From contig VGZJ01000015.1 in the NCBI GenBank assembly GCA_016872595.1, positions 1 through 43,404 of the forward strand: 43,404 nucleotides of DNA, in the 5' to 3' direction. Of this stretch, positions 18,698-26,529 are shown one piece after another. The notes beneath the pieces are model-generated. The model searched no databases. It saw nothing but the letters and a program-made list of their open reading frames with translations, and had not been told where the DNA came from. Made by a program: the position numbers and the translations under genes. Origin of the DNA: Planctomycetota bacterium. GTDB lineage: Bacteria > Planctomycetota > Planctomycetia > Gemmatales > Gemmataceae. Numbering within the stretch: the first letter of the stretch is position 1; the number at the start of each line of letters is the position of its first letter.

Positions 18698-18964
18698 ATG
18701 TTCGCGTTCATCGTCCTACTGCGCTCCGGGTTACGGTACACCGTGCGCGCCGCGGAGATGCGGTACGGGTACGACGGGAGCCTCGAATTGTTGGCGGCCC
18801 CGCCCGCGGCGGACGGCGCGCCGGCCCCCGCGAAGCAAGTCGTCGCCCTGTTCGCGAGCAACGAAGTACTCTCGGTCGTGGCGCGCGAGTTCCTCATTTC
18901 CGAGGAGCGGCCCGAACCGATTCCGCACGTCGCCCGCAGCGGCGACGACGCGATCCCGTTCTGA
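18698..18964 (+). CDS. Small unrecognised protein between ybaB and recR
   Basis: 88 residues from ATG 18698, preceded by AGGAGG at normal spacing. The N-terminus 'MFAFIVLLRSGLRYTVRAAEM' is beta-strand-like rather than a signal peptide, followed by 'RYGYDGSLELLA', a Pro/Ala-rich turn, and 'KQVVALFASNEVLSVVAREFL'. I know no family for it. Strong ribosome-binding site, coding-type composition and placement in the dnaX operon support a real gene. The reading resembles a small domain that takes part in sensing or scaffolding, but nothing specific can be said. Confidence 0.75.
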   Translation: MFAFIVLLRSGLRYTVRAAEMRYGYDGSLELLAAPPAADGAPAPAKQVVALFASNEVLSVVAREFLISEERPEPIPHVARSGDDAIPF

Positions 18965-18983
18965 CGTGCAGGAGGCCGCGGCC

Positions 18984-19583
18984 GTGTCCGAACCGGCGGG
19001 CGTTATTGCCGAACTTCTGGCCGAACTGGTCAAGCTCCCCGGGATCGGGCCGAAGAGCGCGGAGCGGATCGCGCACTTCCTGCTCGCCGGGGACCGCGCG
19101 AGCGCCGTCGCGCTGGCCGACGCGCTCCACGCGGTCGCGAGCAAGGTCCGCCCGTGCCGCACGTGCTTCAACCTGACCGACGGCGAACTGTGCCCGATCT
19201 GTGCTGACCCGAAGCGCGACGCCGCCCTCCTGTGTGTGGTCGAGACCCCGCGCGACGTGAACTCGTTCGAGCGCGTCGGCAGTTTTCGCGGGCTGTACCA
19301 CGTCCTAGGTGGCCGGCTCGCCCCGCTCGACGGCATGGGCCCGGAACGACTTACATTCGCGGCGCTGGCCGAGCGCGTAAGAACGGGTGGGGTGCGCGAG
19401 GTAATACTGGCGACGAGTCCGACGCTCGAAGGCGATGGGACCGCGCTGTTTGCGTCCAACGTGCTGGCCCCCACCGGGGTGGCGGTCACGCGGTTGGCAC
19501 GCGGGTTGCCGAGTGGAAGCTCGCTCGAACTGGCGAACGCGCAAATGCTGGCCGACGCCCTTGAGGGCCGGCGCACGTTCTGA
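18984..19583 (+). CDS. recR: Recombination mediator RecR
   Basis: 199 residues. The N-terminal HhH segment 'LVKLPGIGPKSAERIAHFLL' is followed by the zinc finger Cys58-x2-Cys61...Cys70-x2-Cys73 and a Toprim domain ('LLCVVETPRDVNSFERVGSF', then 'GLYHVLGGRLAPLDGMGPE'). The C-terminal Walker-B-like 'EVILATSPTLEGDGTALF' is characteristic. With RecO/RecF it loads RecA at gaps. I prefer GTG 18984 because AGGAGG (18970-18975) stands eight bases before it; a GTG at 18966 would have no such site. A strong hairpin follows the stop codon. Confidence 0.97.
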   Translation: MSEPAGVIAELLAELVKLPGIGPKSAERIAHFLLAGDRASAVALADALHAVASKVRPCRTCFNLTDGELCPICADPKRDAALLCVVETPRDVNSFERVGSFRGLYHVLGGRLAPLDGMGPERLTFAALAERVRTGGVREVILATSPTLEGDGTALFASNVLAPTGVAVTRLARGLPSGSSLELANAQMLADALEGRRTF

Positions 19584-19600
19584 GCGCGCGGGACGCGCGC
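19584..19600. terminator. Hairpin directly after recR
   Basis: GCGCGCG and CGCGCGC form a 7-bp stem with a three-base loop starting at the first base after the recR stop. No U-run follows. It may mark the end of the dnaX-recR message or attenuate transcription into rpoN, which starts at 19654. Confidence 0.35.
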
Positions 19601-19653
19601 CGCGGATCGGCACGCCGCCCGGTGCCGCGCGAACGGATTGGGGGAAGGGGACC

Positions 19654-21267
19654 ATGAGCGGACCGCATCTGGGTTTGAACATCTCCGTGCGGAAGGATCT
19701 GAAAACGATCCTCGCGCCGCGCATGATCCAGTCGATGGAGATTCTGCAACTCCCCATCGCCGACCTCCAAGCGCGGATCGAAGAGGCGCTCCAAGAGAAC
19801 CCGTTTTTGGAACTGAAGGAGAAACACGCCGAGGCCGACGACGGCGCGGCCGACGACTTCAACCCGGACGCCCCGCTCAAGCACGACGACACCGGTGACC
19901 TCGAGTTCAACCGCCTCGAGGAGCTGAACCGTGACTGGGACGACCACTTCAACGAGGAGCACCGCATGAGCCGCGGCGCGCTCCAAGAGGAGGGCGATCG
20001 CAAGCTCGAGGTGATGGCGAACATGCCGGACCGCGCGCCCTCGCTCCAAGACCACCTCGCCGACCAACTCGGCGAACTCGAACTCGACGACGCGGAACGC
20101 CGCCTCGCGCGGCACATCTGTAGCTTCATCGACCGCACCGGCTACCTCGGCGCGCGCCTCAAGGTGCGCAAGCACCGCGAGAAGGACCGCGACGACGACG
20201 GACCCGAAAAGCCCAAGAAGAAGAAGCCCGACGACGAGAACGACGAGGAACTGTACAGCGACGTGTTCCGTACGGTGCCGCTGACCGAAATTGCGGCCCT
20301 CCACGACGCGCCCGTTACCCCAGAAGACGTCGAAGACACGCTCGTCCATGTCGTGCAGCGGCTCGACCCGCCCGGCGTCGGCGCGCGCGACCTGAAGGAG
20401 TGTTTGCTCCTGCAGGTGACGCCGGACGCACCGCAGGCCGACGCCATGCGCGTCATCATCCGTGACCACCTCGAAGACGTGGGCGCGAACCGGCTCCCGG
20501 TCATCCAGCGGGCGACGCACCTCGAACTGGCGACCATTCAAGAGGCCATCGTCGCGATCCAGCACCTCGACCCGAAGCCGGGGCTGAAGTTCAGCGACTC
20601 CGGCAACCGCTACGTCATGCCCGACGTGGTCGTGGAGCGCGCCGACGACGACACCTACACCGCGCGCCTTACTGACGAGTGGGTGCCGCGTATCCGCGTC
20701 AGCAAGCGCATCGTGGAGCTGTGCCGCCGGCAGGACTTGGCCGAGGACGTGAAGGAGAAGCTGCGCAAGAAGCTCCAGTCGGCCGACTGGCTGGTGAAGG
20801 CCGTCGAGCAGCGCCGCAACACGCTGCTGCGCGTGACCCGCGCCATTATCGACCACCAGCGCGCGTTCCTCGACTTCGGCCCGGAGCACATCCAACCACT
20901 GAAGATGCAACAGATCGCGGACCAAGTGAAGGTCCACGTCACCACCGTGAGCCGGGCCGTGGACGACAAGTGGGTGCAGACCCCGCGCGGCGTGTTCCCG
21001 CTGAAGCGGTTCTTCGGTGGCGGCAAGGCCAAGAACGAACACGACGCCAACAGCGAGGTCGTGGCCTACGAGGTGATGAAGCAGAAACTCCTCGAACTGG
21101 TCTCGAACGAGGACAAGGCGAACCCGCTGTCGGACGAGGAACTGGTCACCCGGCTACAGGCCGCGGGGTGCCCGGTGGCGCGGCGCACCGTCACCAAGTA
21201 CCGCAAGATGCTGAACATCCCCAGCAGCCGGCAGCGCAAGGACTGGTCGCTGGCCGCGGCCGAGTGA
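19654..21267 (+). CDS. rpoN: RNA polymerase sigma-54 factor
   Basis: 537 residues. Region I is 'LAPRMIQSMEILQLPIADLQ' with the usual Gln/Leu-rich pattern that binds the activator AAA+ protein. The core-binding domain contains 'VQRLDPPGVGARDLKECLLLQ' (split) and 'LDPKPGLKFS'. The -24 region binder ends in the RpoN box 'ARRTVTKYR' at 509-517. A highly charged insert of about 40 residues (around 169-208, Lys/Asp/Glu runs such as 'KPKKKKPDDEND') splits regions I/II from III, longer than in proteobacterial RpoN. The ATG is preceded by a purine-rich GGGGAAGGGG. It directs transcription from -24/-12 promoters. Confidence 0.96.
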   Translation: MSGPHLGLNISVRKDLKTILAPRMIQSMEILQLPIADLQARIEEALQENPFLELKEKHAEADDGAADDFNPDAPLKHDDTGDLEFNRLEELNRDWDDHFNEEHRMSRGALQEEGDRKLEVMANMPDRAPSLQDHLADQLGELELDDAERRLARHICSFIDRTGYLGARLKVRKHREKDRDDDGPEKPKKKKPDDENDEELYSDVFRTVPLTEIAALHDAPVTPEDVEDTLVHVVQRLDPPGVGARDLKECLLLQVTPDAPQADAMRVIIRDHLEDVGANRLPVIQRATHLELATIQEAIVAIQHLDPKPGLKFSDSGNRYVMPDVVVERADDDTYTARLTDEWVPRIRVSKRIVELCRRQDLAEDVKEKLRKKLQSADWLVKAVEQRRNTLLRVTRAIIDHQRAFLDFGPEHIQPLKMQQIADQVKVHVTTVSRAVDDKWVQTPRGVFPLKRFFGGGKAKNEHDANSEVVAYEVMKQKLLELVSNEDKANPLSDEELVTRLQAAGCPVARRTVTKYRKMLNIPSSRQRKDWSLAAAE

Positions 21268-21276
21268 CCGTTCTTC

Positions 21277-21310
21277 GTTTCCACCTCCCCCTCAAGGGGG
21301 GAGGTGAAAC
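21277..21310. repeat. Long hairpin after rpoN (CACCTCCCCC / GGGGGGAGGTG)
   Basis: GTTTCCACCTCCCCC faces GGGGGGAGGTGAAAC around a loop of about four bases. The stem of up to 15 pairs has one bulge. It lies ten bases after the rpoN stop and 30 bases before the carboxyltransferase start. It may be a terminator or a palindromic repeat; its G/C-tract style resembles the element inside the E2 gene but the sequence differs. Confidence 0.55.
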
Positions 21311-21340
21311 ACACGGCGCGCTCGTCCCTACAATCTCCCC

Positions 21341-22909
21341 ATGACCTCTCCAACTCTGTCGTTCGCCGAACTCGAGGCCGCTATCCGGCTCGGCGGCGGG
21401 CCAAAGGCGGTCGCGCGCCAGCACGAGAAGGGCCGGCTGACCGCGCGCGAGCGCGTCGCCAAGCTCATCGACCCCGGCTCCGAGTGGTTCGAACTGGGTC
21501 TGTGGGCCGCTTGGGGCATGTACTTGGAACACGGCGGCGCGCCCTCCGCGGGCGTCGTCACCGGCGTCGGCACCGTGAGCGGGCGGCGCGTCATGGTGGT
21601 CGCCAACGACGCGACCGTGAAGGCCGGTGCGTTCTTCCCCATGACGTGCAAGAAGGTGTTGCGCGCCCAGCGCATCGCCACCGAAAACTGGCTCCCGTTG
21701 GTGTACCTCGTCGATTCCGCCGGCGTGTTCCTGCCGCTTCAGGACGAAGTGTTCCCGGACGAGGACGACTTCGGCCGCATCTTCCGCAACAACGCCGTCA
21801 TCAGCGCCGCGGGCATCCCGCAGTTCGCGGCGATCATGGGCAACTGCGTCGCCGGCGGCGGCTACCTCCCGGTGCTGTGCGACACGCTCCTCATGACCGA
21901 AGGGAGCGGCCTGTACCTCGCCGGCCCCGCGCTGGTGAAGGCCGCCATCGGGCAGGTCGTCGAGTCCGAATCGCTCGGCGGCGCGAAGATGCACGGCGCG
22001 ATCAGCGGCACCATCGACTTCCGCGAACCGAACGACGATGACTGTCTCGACCGCCTGCGCCGACTCGTCGGCGCGCTACAGCCCGATAGTGAGAGGAACG
22101 CCACAAGCCCGCCTGTCGCAACAGGTGAGGGTTGGGACTCGTTCACCAAGCCCGAATACGACGTGCGCGACCTGATGAAGCTCGTGCTCGACGGCGCGCC
22201 GTTCGACGAGTACAAGGCCGACTACGGGCAGACGCTCGTCTGCGGCTGGGGCGAACTCGGCGGGCGGCGCGTCGGCGTCGTCGCCAACCAGAAACAGCGC
22301 GTGAAGGCCGCGAGCGGGCCGATGCAGTTCGGCGGCGTCATCTACGTGGACTCCGCGGACAAGGCCGCGCGGTTCGTTATGGACTGCAACCAACTCCGCG
22401 TGCCGATCCTCTTCGTGCAGAACGTGAACGGGTTCATGGTCGGCAAGGAGTCCGAGCAGAACGGGATCATCCGGGCCGGGGCGAAGCTCGTGAACGCCAT
22501 CTCGAACAGCGTGGTTCCGAAGTTGACGCTTATCACAGGCGGGAGCTACGGGGCCGGGAACTACGCCCTGTGCGGCAAAGCGTTCGACCCGCGGTTCATC
22601 CTCGCGTGGCCCGGCGCGCAGTACGCGGTGATGGGCGGCGCGCAGGCCGCGAGTACGCTGCTCGACGTGCAGGTGCAGGCGCTGAAGCGCGCCGGCAAGG
22701 AACCGGACGCGGAGGAACTGGCCGCGCTCCGCGACACCGTGAAGGCGAGCTACGACGAGCAGACCGACATCCGCTACGCCGCGGCCCGCCTGTGGGTGGA
22801 CGCGATCGTTCGCCCCGAGGAGACGCGCGCCGCGCTGCTGACCGCGCTCGCGGTCGCCACCCGCCACGACGACGGGCGGCCGTTCAAGACCGGGGTGTTG
22901 CAGGTGTAG
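21341..22909 (+). CDS. Acyl-CoA carboxylase, carboxyltransferase (beta) subunit
   Basis: 522 residues, the usual length for methylcrotonyl/propionyl-CoA carboxylase beta chains. Both crotonase-fold halves are present. The first has 'KGRLTARERVAKLIDPGS', 'VANDATVKAGAFFP' and 'VYLVDSAGVFLPLQ'. The second has 'VNGFMVGKESEQNGIIRAGAK', given here in one 21-residue stretch split as VNGFMVGKESEQNG and IIRAGAK, then 'LITGGSYGAGNYALCGKAF'. It moves carboxylate from carboxybiotin to an acyl-CoA. The 'FLPLQDEVFPDEDDFGRIF' segment favours the methylcrotonyl/geranyl-CoA type, but the substrate is uncertain. No biotin carboxylase gene is adjacent. A short palindrome (CCTGT-cgca-ACAGG, 22112-22125) lies in the variable loop near residue 260. 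Confidence 0.9.
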   Translation: MTSPTLSFAELEAAIRLGGGPKAVARQHEKGRLTARERVAKLIDPGSEWFELGLWAAWGMYLEHGGAPSAGVVTGVGTVSGRRVMVVANDATVKAGAFFPMTCKKVLRAQRIATENWLPLVYLVDSAGVFLPLQDEVFPDEDDFGRIFRNNAVISAAGIPQFAAIMGNCVAGGGYLPVLCDTLLMTEGSGLYLAGPALVKAAIGQVVESESLGGAKMHGAISGTIDFREPNDDDCLDRLRRLVGALQPDSERNATSPPVATGEGWDSFTKPEYDVRDLMKLVLDGAPFDEYKADYGQTLVCGWGELGGRRVGVVANQKQRVKAASGPMQFGGVIYVDSADKAARFVMDCNQLRVPILFVQNVNGFMVGKESEQNGIIRAGAKLVNAISNSVVPKLTLITGGSYGAGNYALCGKAFDPRFILAWPGAQYAVMGGAQAASTLLDVQVQALKRAGKEPDAEELAALRDTVKASYDEQTDIRYAAARLWVDAIVRPEETRAALLTALAVATRHDDGRPFKTGVLQV

Positions 22910-22918
22910 CGAAGTCCG

Positions 22919-22996
22919 ATTGCAGATTTGTGATTGACGATTGAAAGACACCGGGACGCGAAGTTGCCTTTCAATCGTCAATTACAACGCTGCAAT
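22919..22996. repeat. Long inverted repeat between convergent genes
   Basis: ATTGCAG...TGATTGACGATTGAAAG (22919-22947) is largely complementary to CTTTCAATCGTCAATTA...CTGCAAT (22968-22996), separated by 20 bases. It is far richer in A/T than its surroundings. It occupies nearly the whole gap between the carboxyltransferase and RNA ligase genes. It could act as a two-way terminator or be a dispersed repeat. Confidence 0.65.
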
Positions 22997-23005
22997 CACC
23001 AAGTC

Positions 23006-24064
23006 CTACTCGTCGTACTTCAATAGGAACTTGGGGTTGATCGCCTTGAAACTGAGGCGACCCAAGTCGGCGTCCTCCACCTCTTCGAGCGGGCGCAGCA
23101 CGACGCCCTCGCGCTGTGCCTTCGGGTTCAGCGCACTTGTCCCCTCCGACAGCGCCACCAACTCATCGACGCCGTGGTTCAGCACGAGCGTGCCGAGCTG
23201 CGGGACCGCGTCGAGGCCCAAGTCGGCGAACGCCGCGAGCGCGTCGGCGTGGTTCAGGTAGCGGTACGCCCTCGCGTCAAACACGTTGAACGCTCGCAGC
23301 GCCACCTCGCGCAACGCGTACTTGTTCCCCTGCACGCCGGGGCCGATCACCTCGCCCTGCACGGCCACGTCGAACCCGCGGGCGGCGCACAGGGCGCGCA
23401 GCCGCGGCACCAACTCGTACCGCTTGGCGATCCGCACGAACAGGCTCGAGTCGTCGGTCGGGTCGAGGCGCATGTTGCGGCTGCACAGGCCGAACTCGCC
23501 GGCGCGCACGAACGCCGTGAACGACGTGCCGTCCAGCTTTTCCGTGAGCGCAAACGTGCGCCCCCGGTGTCGCGCCAGCACCGCCTCCAGCACCTGCACG
23601 CGGGTCTCGTCGGTCTTCGGCATGAACCCCGGGAACCCGCCGAGCACGCGCCCGCCGGTGCCCACGGTCTGCGGCGGCTCCCACTTGGCGACGCCAAGTG
23701 CCGCGGTCACGTCCGCGCCCTCGTCGGTCGGCGCGCCGTCGGGTAGCACGCTCAGCGGGAAGCAGATACCCTGCGAAACCTGCCCGCGGAGCTTCACGGT
23801 TTTGATGCGGAACCCGGCCGGGACCATCACCGCGCCGCTCCCGTCCGTCTGCGCCGGCTTCCACGAACTCGCGCGCAGGAACTCGAACTCGGCGCGCTCG
23901 GGGAGCAGCGCGTCGATCTCGCAGTACACGACCTTGTCGCCGGGCGCGAACTCGCCGCGCTTCACGACCACCCACCAGCCGAGGACGCGGACGCGCTCGA
24001 TGGCGTCCGCGTTCGGGATCGGTTCGGCCGCGCTCACCGTCTGGATACTCGCCAGCTTCCGCAT
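23006..24064 (-). CDS. RNA ligase, DRB0094/Rnl5-like
   Basis: 352 residues. The N-terminal 150 residues form an OB-like domain ('VRVLGWWVVVKRGEFAPGD', 'VSQGICFPLSVLP') as in the Deinococcus DRB0094 RNA ligase. The nucleotidyltransferase motif I is 'LTEKLDGTS', with the AMP-accepting Lys176. Later motifs include 'CSRNMRL' (motif Ia/III area), 'VQGEVIGPGVQGN' (IIIa), 'REGVVLRPL' (IV) and 'SFKAINPKFLLKY' (V). It would seal RNA nicks or breaks using ATP. ATG 24064 follows GGAG at normal spacing. It is last in a minus-strand group after a condensation-like enzyme and a carrier protein, and neighbours the release-factor-like AAA+ system on the right. Confidence 0.9.
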   Translation of the reverse strand: MRKLASIQTVSAAEPIPNADAIERVRVLGWWVVVKRGEFAPGDKVVYCEIDALLPERAEFEFLRASSWKPAQTDGSGAVMVPAGFRIKTVKLRGQVSQGICFPLSVLPDGAPTDEGADVTAALGVAKWEPPQTVGTGGRVLGGFPGFMPKTDETRVQVLEAVLARHRGRTFALTEKLDGTSFTAFVRAGEFGLCSRNMRLDPTDDSSLFVRIAKRYELVPRLRALCAARGFDVAVQGEVIGPGVQGNKYALREVALRAFNVFDARAYRYLNHADALAAFADLGLDAVPQLGTLVLNHGVDELVALSEGTSALNPKAQREGVVLRPLEEVEDADLGRLSFKAINPKFLLKYDE

Positions 24065-24132
24065 GATGCGTTCTCCCGTCCGGCCGCGGGGTTCTGGGAC
24101 GAGGACAACCCGCACGCGCCGGCGGTTCGGGA

Positions 24133-25374
24133 TCAGCCGAGCGCCGCGCGAAGTTCGGCTTCGATGCTCCCGATGCGCTCCGCGACCGGGCCACCCGATT
24201 CGTAGGTCAGCGCGAGCGACACGTCGTTGCCCTTGCTGCACAGGTTGGCCCCGAACGGTACCAGCCCGCCCAGCGGGGCGACGCGCCACGAGCGCCCGAA
24301 GTGCTGTGCGAACGGCGGCGCGCCCCACTCCGCGCGGAACCGCGTCGCGGTCAGGCCCGCCGCGCCCGGAATGGCCGCGTAGGGCAGCCGCCAGCGCCAG
24401 CCGCGCGGCATCACCTGTAACCCGGTGCGCAGGGTGCGCAGGGCCGACAGGCTCACGAACTGGGCGTTCAACTCGCGCAACCGCAACGTCCGCGCGCGAA
24501 CGAGGTCGATGAGCGCGCGCATCGTGGGCGGGCGCGGGCCGTGCAGGTGGGTCATCGTGTAGCCGAGGAACTGGCCCCACGCCCGCGCGTGTTCGGGCGT
24601 GCCGTAAGGCCGGAGGTCGTGGATGTGGTACAGGCCCAAGTTCTGCCGCCACGCGCTGTGCCCGCGCGCGGGGAACGCGCCCGCGAGCGCCCAAAGCAGC
24701 GCCGCGGAGACGACGTCGTTCAGGGTCGCCCCGGCCGGGCGCGGCGGGTGCGGCAGCGCGAGCAGGCGCACGCACAGGCGCGTGCGGTCGGGGCGCGGCC
24801 GGCGAACGTGGTAGAGGCGCGAGTACGCGAGCGGCTCGTTGGCCCACTCGCGGGCGAACACGGCGAGCTTCTGCCGCCCGCGCCACGGGAGCGGCACCGG
24901 CCCGGGGTCGATCACCGCGGTCGCGGTCGGCTCGTCGCTCACCGGCGCACCGGCGTACCGCGCCAAGATGCGGCGGAACAGGTGCGACGCCGACACCCCG
25001 TCGATGGGCCAGTGCTGCCACGTCATCCCGACGTGCGCGCCGCCGGCGACCCAGAGGCGGACGAGCGCGTCGCCGGGCGCGAACGTGTAGTTGAGTTCTG
25101 CGGAGCACGCACCGGCGAGTTCGGCGGTCGTGTTCACTTCCACCGGCACGCGGGCCGGGCCGGGCCGGTACTCGACGCTCCGGCCGTCGGGCCGCGCGAC
25201 GGGGTAACACACGCCGAGGGCGTCCAGTTCGGTCTCGGCCGCTGCGCGGAGCGCGTCGGCGCGCACCGGCGCGCGGGCCTCGATCACGTCGACCCCGTTG
25301 AACGGCTGGAACGCTTCCCACGCGCGCATCACGCGCTGGAAGTCGTTGAGCGGCAGCGCGGGGGGGGCGCTCAC
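24133..25374 (-). CDS. Condensation-domain-like acyltransferase
   Basis: 413 residues from a GTG that overlaps the carrier-protein stop by four bases. The motif 'WQHWPIDGVSASHLF' at 119-133 matches the HHxxxDG motif of non-ribosomal-peptide condensation and related acyltransferases, with Gln in place of the first His and the catalytic His121 and Asp125-Gly126 kept. The second half ('ATLNDVVSAALLWALAG', 'NLGLYHIHDLRP') resembles the C-terminal chloramphenicol-acetyltransferase-like half. With an adjacent stand-alone carrier protein it probably joins a carrier-bound acyl or aminoacyl group to an amine or alcohol. No adenylation enzyme is visible, so the substrate is unknown. Confidence 0.72.
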   Translation of the reverse strand: MSAPPALPLNDFQRVMRAWEAFQPFNGVDVIEARAPVRADALRAAAETELDALGVCYPVARPDGRSVEYRPGPARVPVEVNTTAELAGACSAELNYTFAPGDALVRLWVAGGAHVGMTWQHWPIDGVSASHLFRRILARYAGAPVSDEPTATAVIDPGPVPLPWRGRQKLAVFAREWANEPLAYSRLYHVRRPRPDRTRLCVRLLALPHPPRPAGATLNDVVSAALLWALAGAFPARGHSAWRQNLGLYHIHDLRPYGTPEHARAWGQFLGYTMTHLHGPRPPTMRALIDLVRARTLRLRELNAQFVSLSALRTLRTGLQVMPRGWRWRLPYAAIPGAAGLTATRFRAEWGAPPFAQHFGRSWRVAPLGGLVPFGANLCSKGNDVSLALTYESGGPVAERIGSIEAELRAALG

Positions 25375-25592
25375 AGCGCGAACAGGGCGAGGAGGTCGTT
25401 CACCGTGGTGCACTCGGCGACGGCGGTGGTGGCGACGCGCGTCCCGGTCGCCCGTTCGGTCTGGACGACAAAGGTGAGCTGCGTGAGTGAGTCCCAACCG
25501 GGGAGTGCGCCCAGCTCTTCCGGGCCGTGCAGCGTGCCGGGCGCGACCTCTACGAGGCGTTCGAGGTTCTCCAACATGCTGGCGCGTGTCAC
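25371..25592 (-). CDS. Stand-alone acyl/peptidyl carrier protein
   Basis: 73 residues from GTG 25592, which has GGAG at 7 bases; ATG 25577 is an alternative giving 68 residues. The phosphopantetheine site is 'LPGWDSLTQLTFV' with Ser35. Helix I 'MLENLERLVEV' and the last helix 'TTVNDLLALFAL' complete a short carrier-protein fold. The stop overlaps the start of the condensation-like enzyme, so they are translated together and probably act as donor and acceptor of a small peptide, lipid or amide product. Confidence 0.75.
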   Translation of the reverse strand: MTRASMLENLERLVEVAPGTLHGPEELGALPGWDSLTQLTFVVQTERATGTRVATTAVAECTTVNDLLALFAL

Positions 25593-25625
25593 GAGGGCGC
25601 TCCGGTCGGCCCGCGCGCCGGTTCC

Positions 25626-25654
25626 TTGCGTCGCGCGCGCGGGTGTGAAATAAT
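25626..25654 (+). promoter_or_regulatory. Candidate sigma-70 promoter for the vWA operon
   Basis: TTGCGT (25626-25631) and AATAAT (25649-25654) are separated by 17 bases, about 100 bases upstream of the first vWA gene. The A/T-rich -10 stands out in G/C-rich surroundings. The -35 is only a partial match. The region between the divergent carrier-protein and vWA genes holds no other gene. Confidence 0.35.
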
Positions 25655-25755
25655 GCGTTCCGAGAAAATCCCCCGGGCTGTGCGTATCATCCACCGAGGC
25701 GCGCCGCGCGCCCGCCGGGGTTCGAGTCCCCATCAACCTACCAGAGGTCGCACCT

Positions 25756-26484
25756 GTGAGCCAACTTCCAAAGGTAAAAGGCATTGCGGACATCGTGTTC
25801 CTGCTCGACGCGACCGGCAGCATGGGGCCGTGTATCAACGCCGTCAAACAGAATATTAAGACCTTCGTGCAGACCCTGACCACGCCCACGCCCAACGGCG
25901 CGGCCGTCGTCAAGGACTGGCGCGCGAAGGTCATGGGCTACCGCGACCTCGACTACACCGACGTTCCGGCGATCGTGGACAACCCGTTCGTCGGCTCGTC
26001 GGTCGAGTTGGAAGCGCAGCTCGACGCGCTCAAGGCCGACGGCGGCGGCGACGAACCGGAAACGCTCCTCGAAGCCCTTTACATGCTCGCCAACATGCCC
26101 TCGACCGGCCCCGACGAGCCGCTGCGCCCGGACGCATGGCGCAATGTGAACTCCGGCCGTCGGTTCGTGATCGTGTTCACCGACGCCCCGTTCAAGGAAC
26201 CGCTCCGCGTGCCCAAGGACGCCCGCATCGACGACGTCATCCTGAACCTGATGACCGCGAAGATCGTCCTGCACATGTTCGCCCCGGCCACGCTCGCGCG
26301 GTTCGGTACACTCGAAGAAGTGGACAAGGCGCTCTGGTACAAGGTGCCGGTCAACCCCGGCGAGACGGCGCAATCCGCACTGGAGGCCTACACCGCGGAC
26401 CAGACCAAGTTCGAGAAGATCATCCAGCTTCTGGCGAAGACCATGACGCAGCAGTCCGGCGCCGACACGCCCTCGGCGGACTAA
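25756..26484 (+). CDS. von Willebrand factor A-domain protein 1
   Basis: 242 residues from GTG 25756, after AGAGGT. It is almost entirely one vWA domain. The metal-ion-dependent adhesion site begins with Asp18-Ala-Thr-Gly-Ser22-Met ('VFLLDATGSM'), 'KVMGYRDLDYTD' supplies the middle strand, and 'RFVIVFTDAPFKEP' supplies the later MIDAS Asp. There is no signal peptide, so it is cytosolic. It opens an operon with a second vWA protein, a kinase, an FHA-like protein and a phosphatase. Such vWA proteins usually act as metal-dependent binding partners in signalling or AAA+ assemblies. It is separated from the next gene by a hairpin repeat. Confidence 0.88.
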   Translation: MSQLPKVKGIADIVFLLDATGSMGPCINAVKQNIKTFVQTLTTPTPNGAAVVKDWRAKVMGYRDLDYTDVPAIVDNPFVGSSVELEAQLDALKADGGGDEPETLLEALYMLANMPSTGPDEPLRPDAWRNVNSGRRFVIVFTDAPFKEPLRVPKDARIDDVILNLMTAKIVLHMFAPATLARFGTLEEVDKALWYKVPVNPGETAQSALEAYTADQTKFEKIIQLLAKTMTQQSGADTPSAD

Positions 26485-26516
26485 GGCGAGCGGGTGGCGT
26501 AAGCCCCCTGTTCTCT
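26485..26516. repeat. GUAA-loop hairpin repeat, copy 1
   Basis: GGCGAGCGG followed by a G-rich/C-rich stem closed by GTAA and ending CTGTTCTCT, starting at the first base after the vWA stop. It matches 37644-37675 with only two differences over 32 bases. The GTAA loop is a GNRA-type tetraloop. Confidence 0.75.
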
Positions 26517-26529
26517 ACGAGAGCTTTCA

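Noticed and set aside
25655-25743. A complete tRNA ending at 25743
   Set aside because: Only the T-arm and 3' end can be drawn; no matching 5' acceptor, D-arm or anticodon arm is present.
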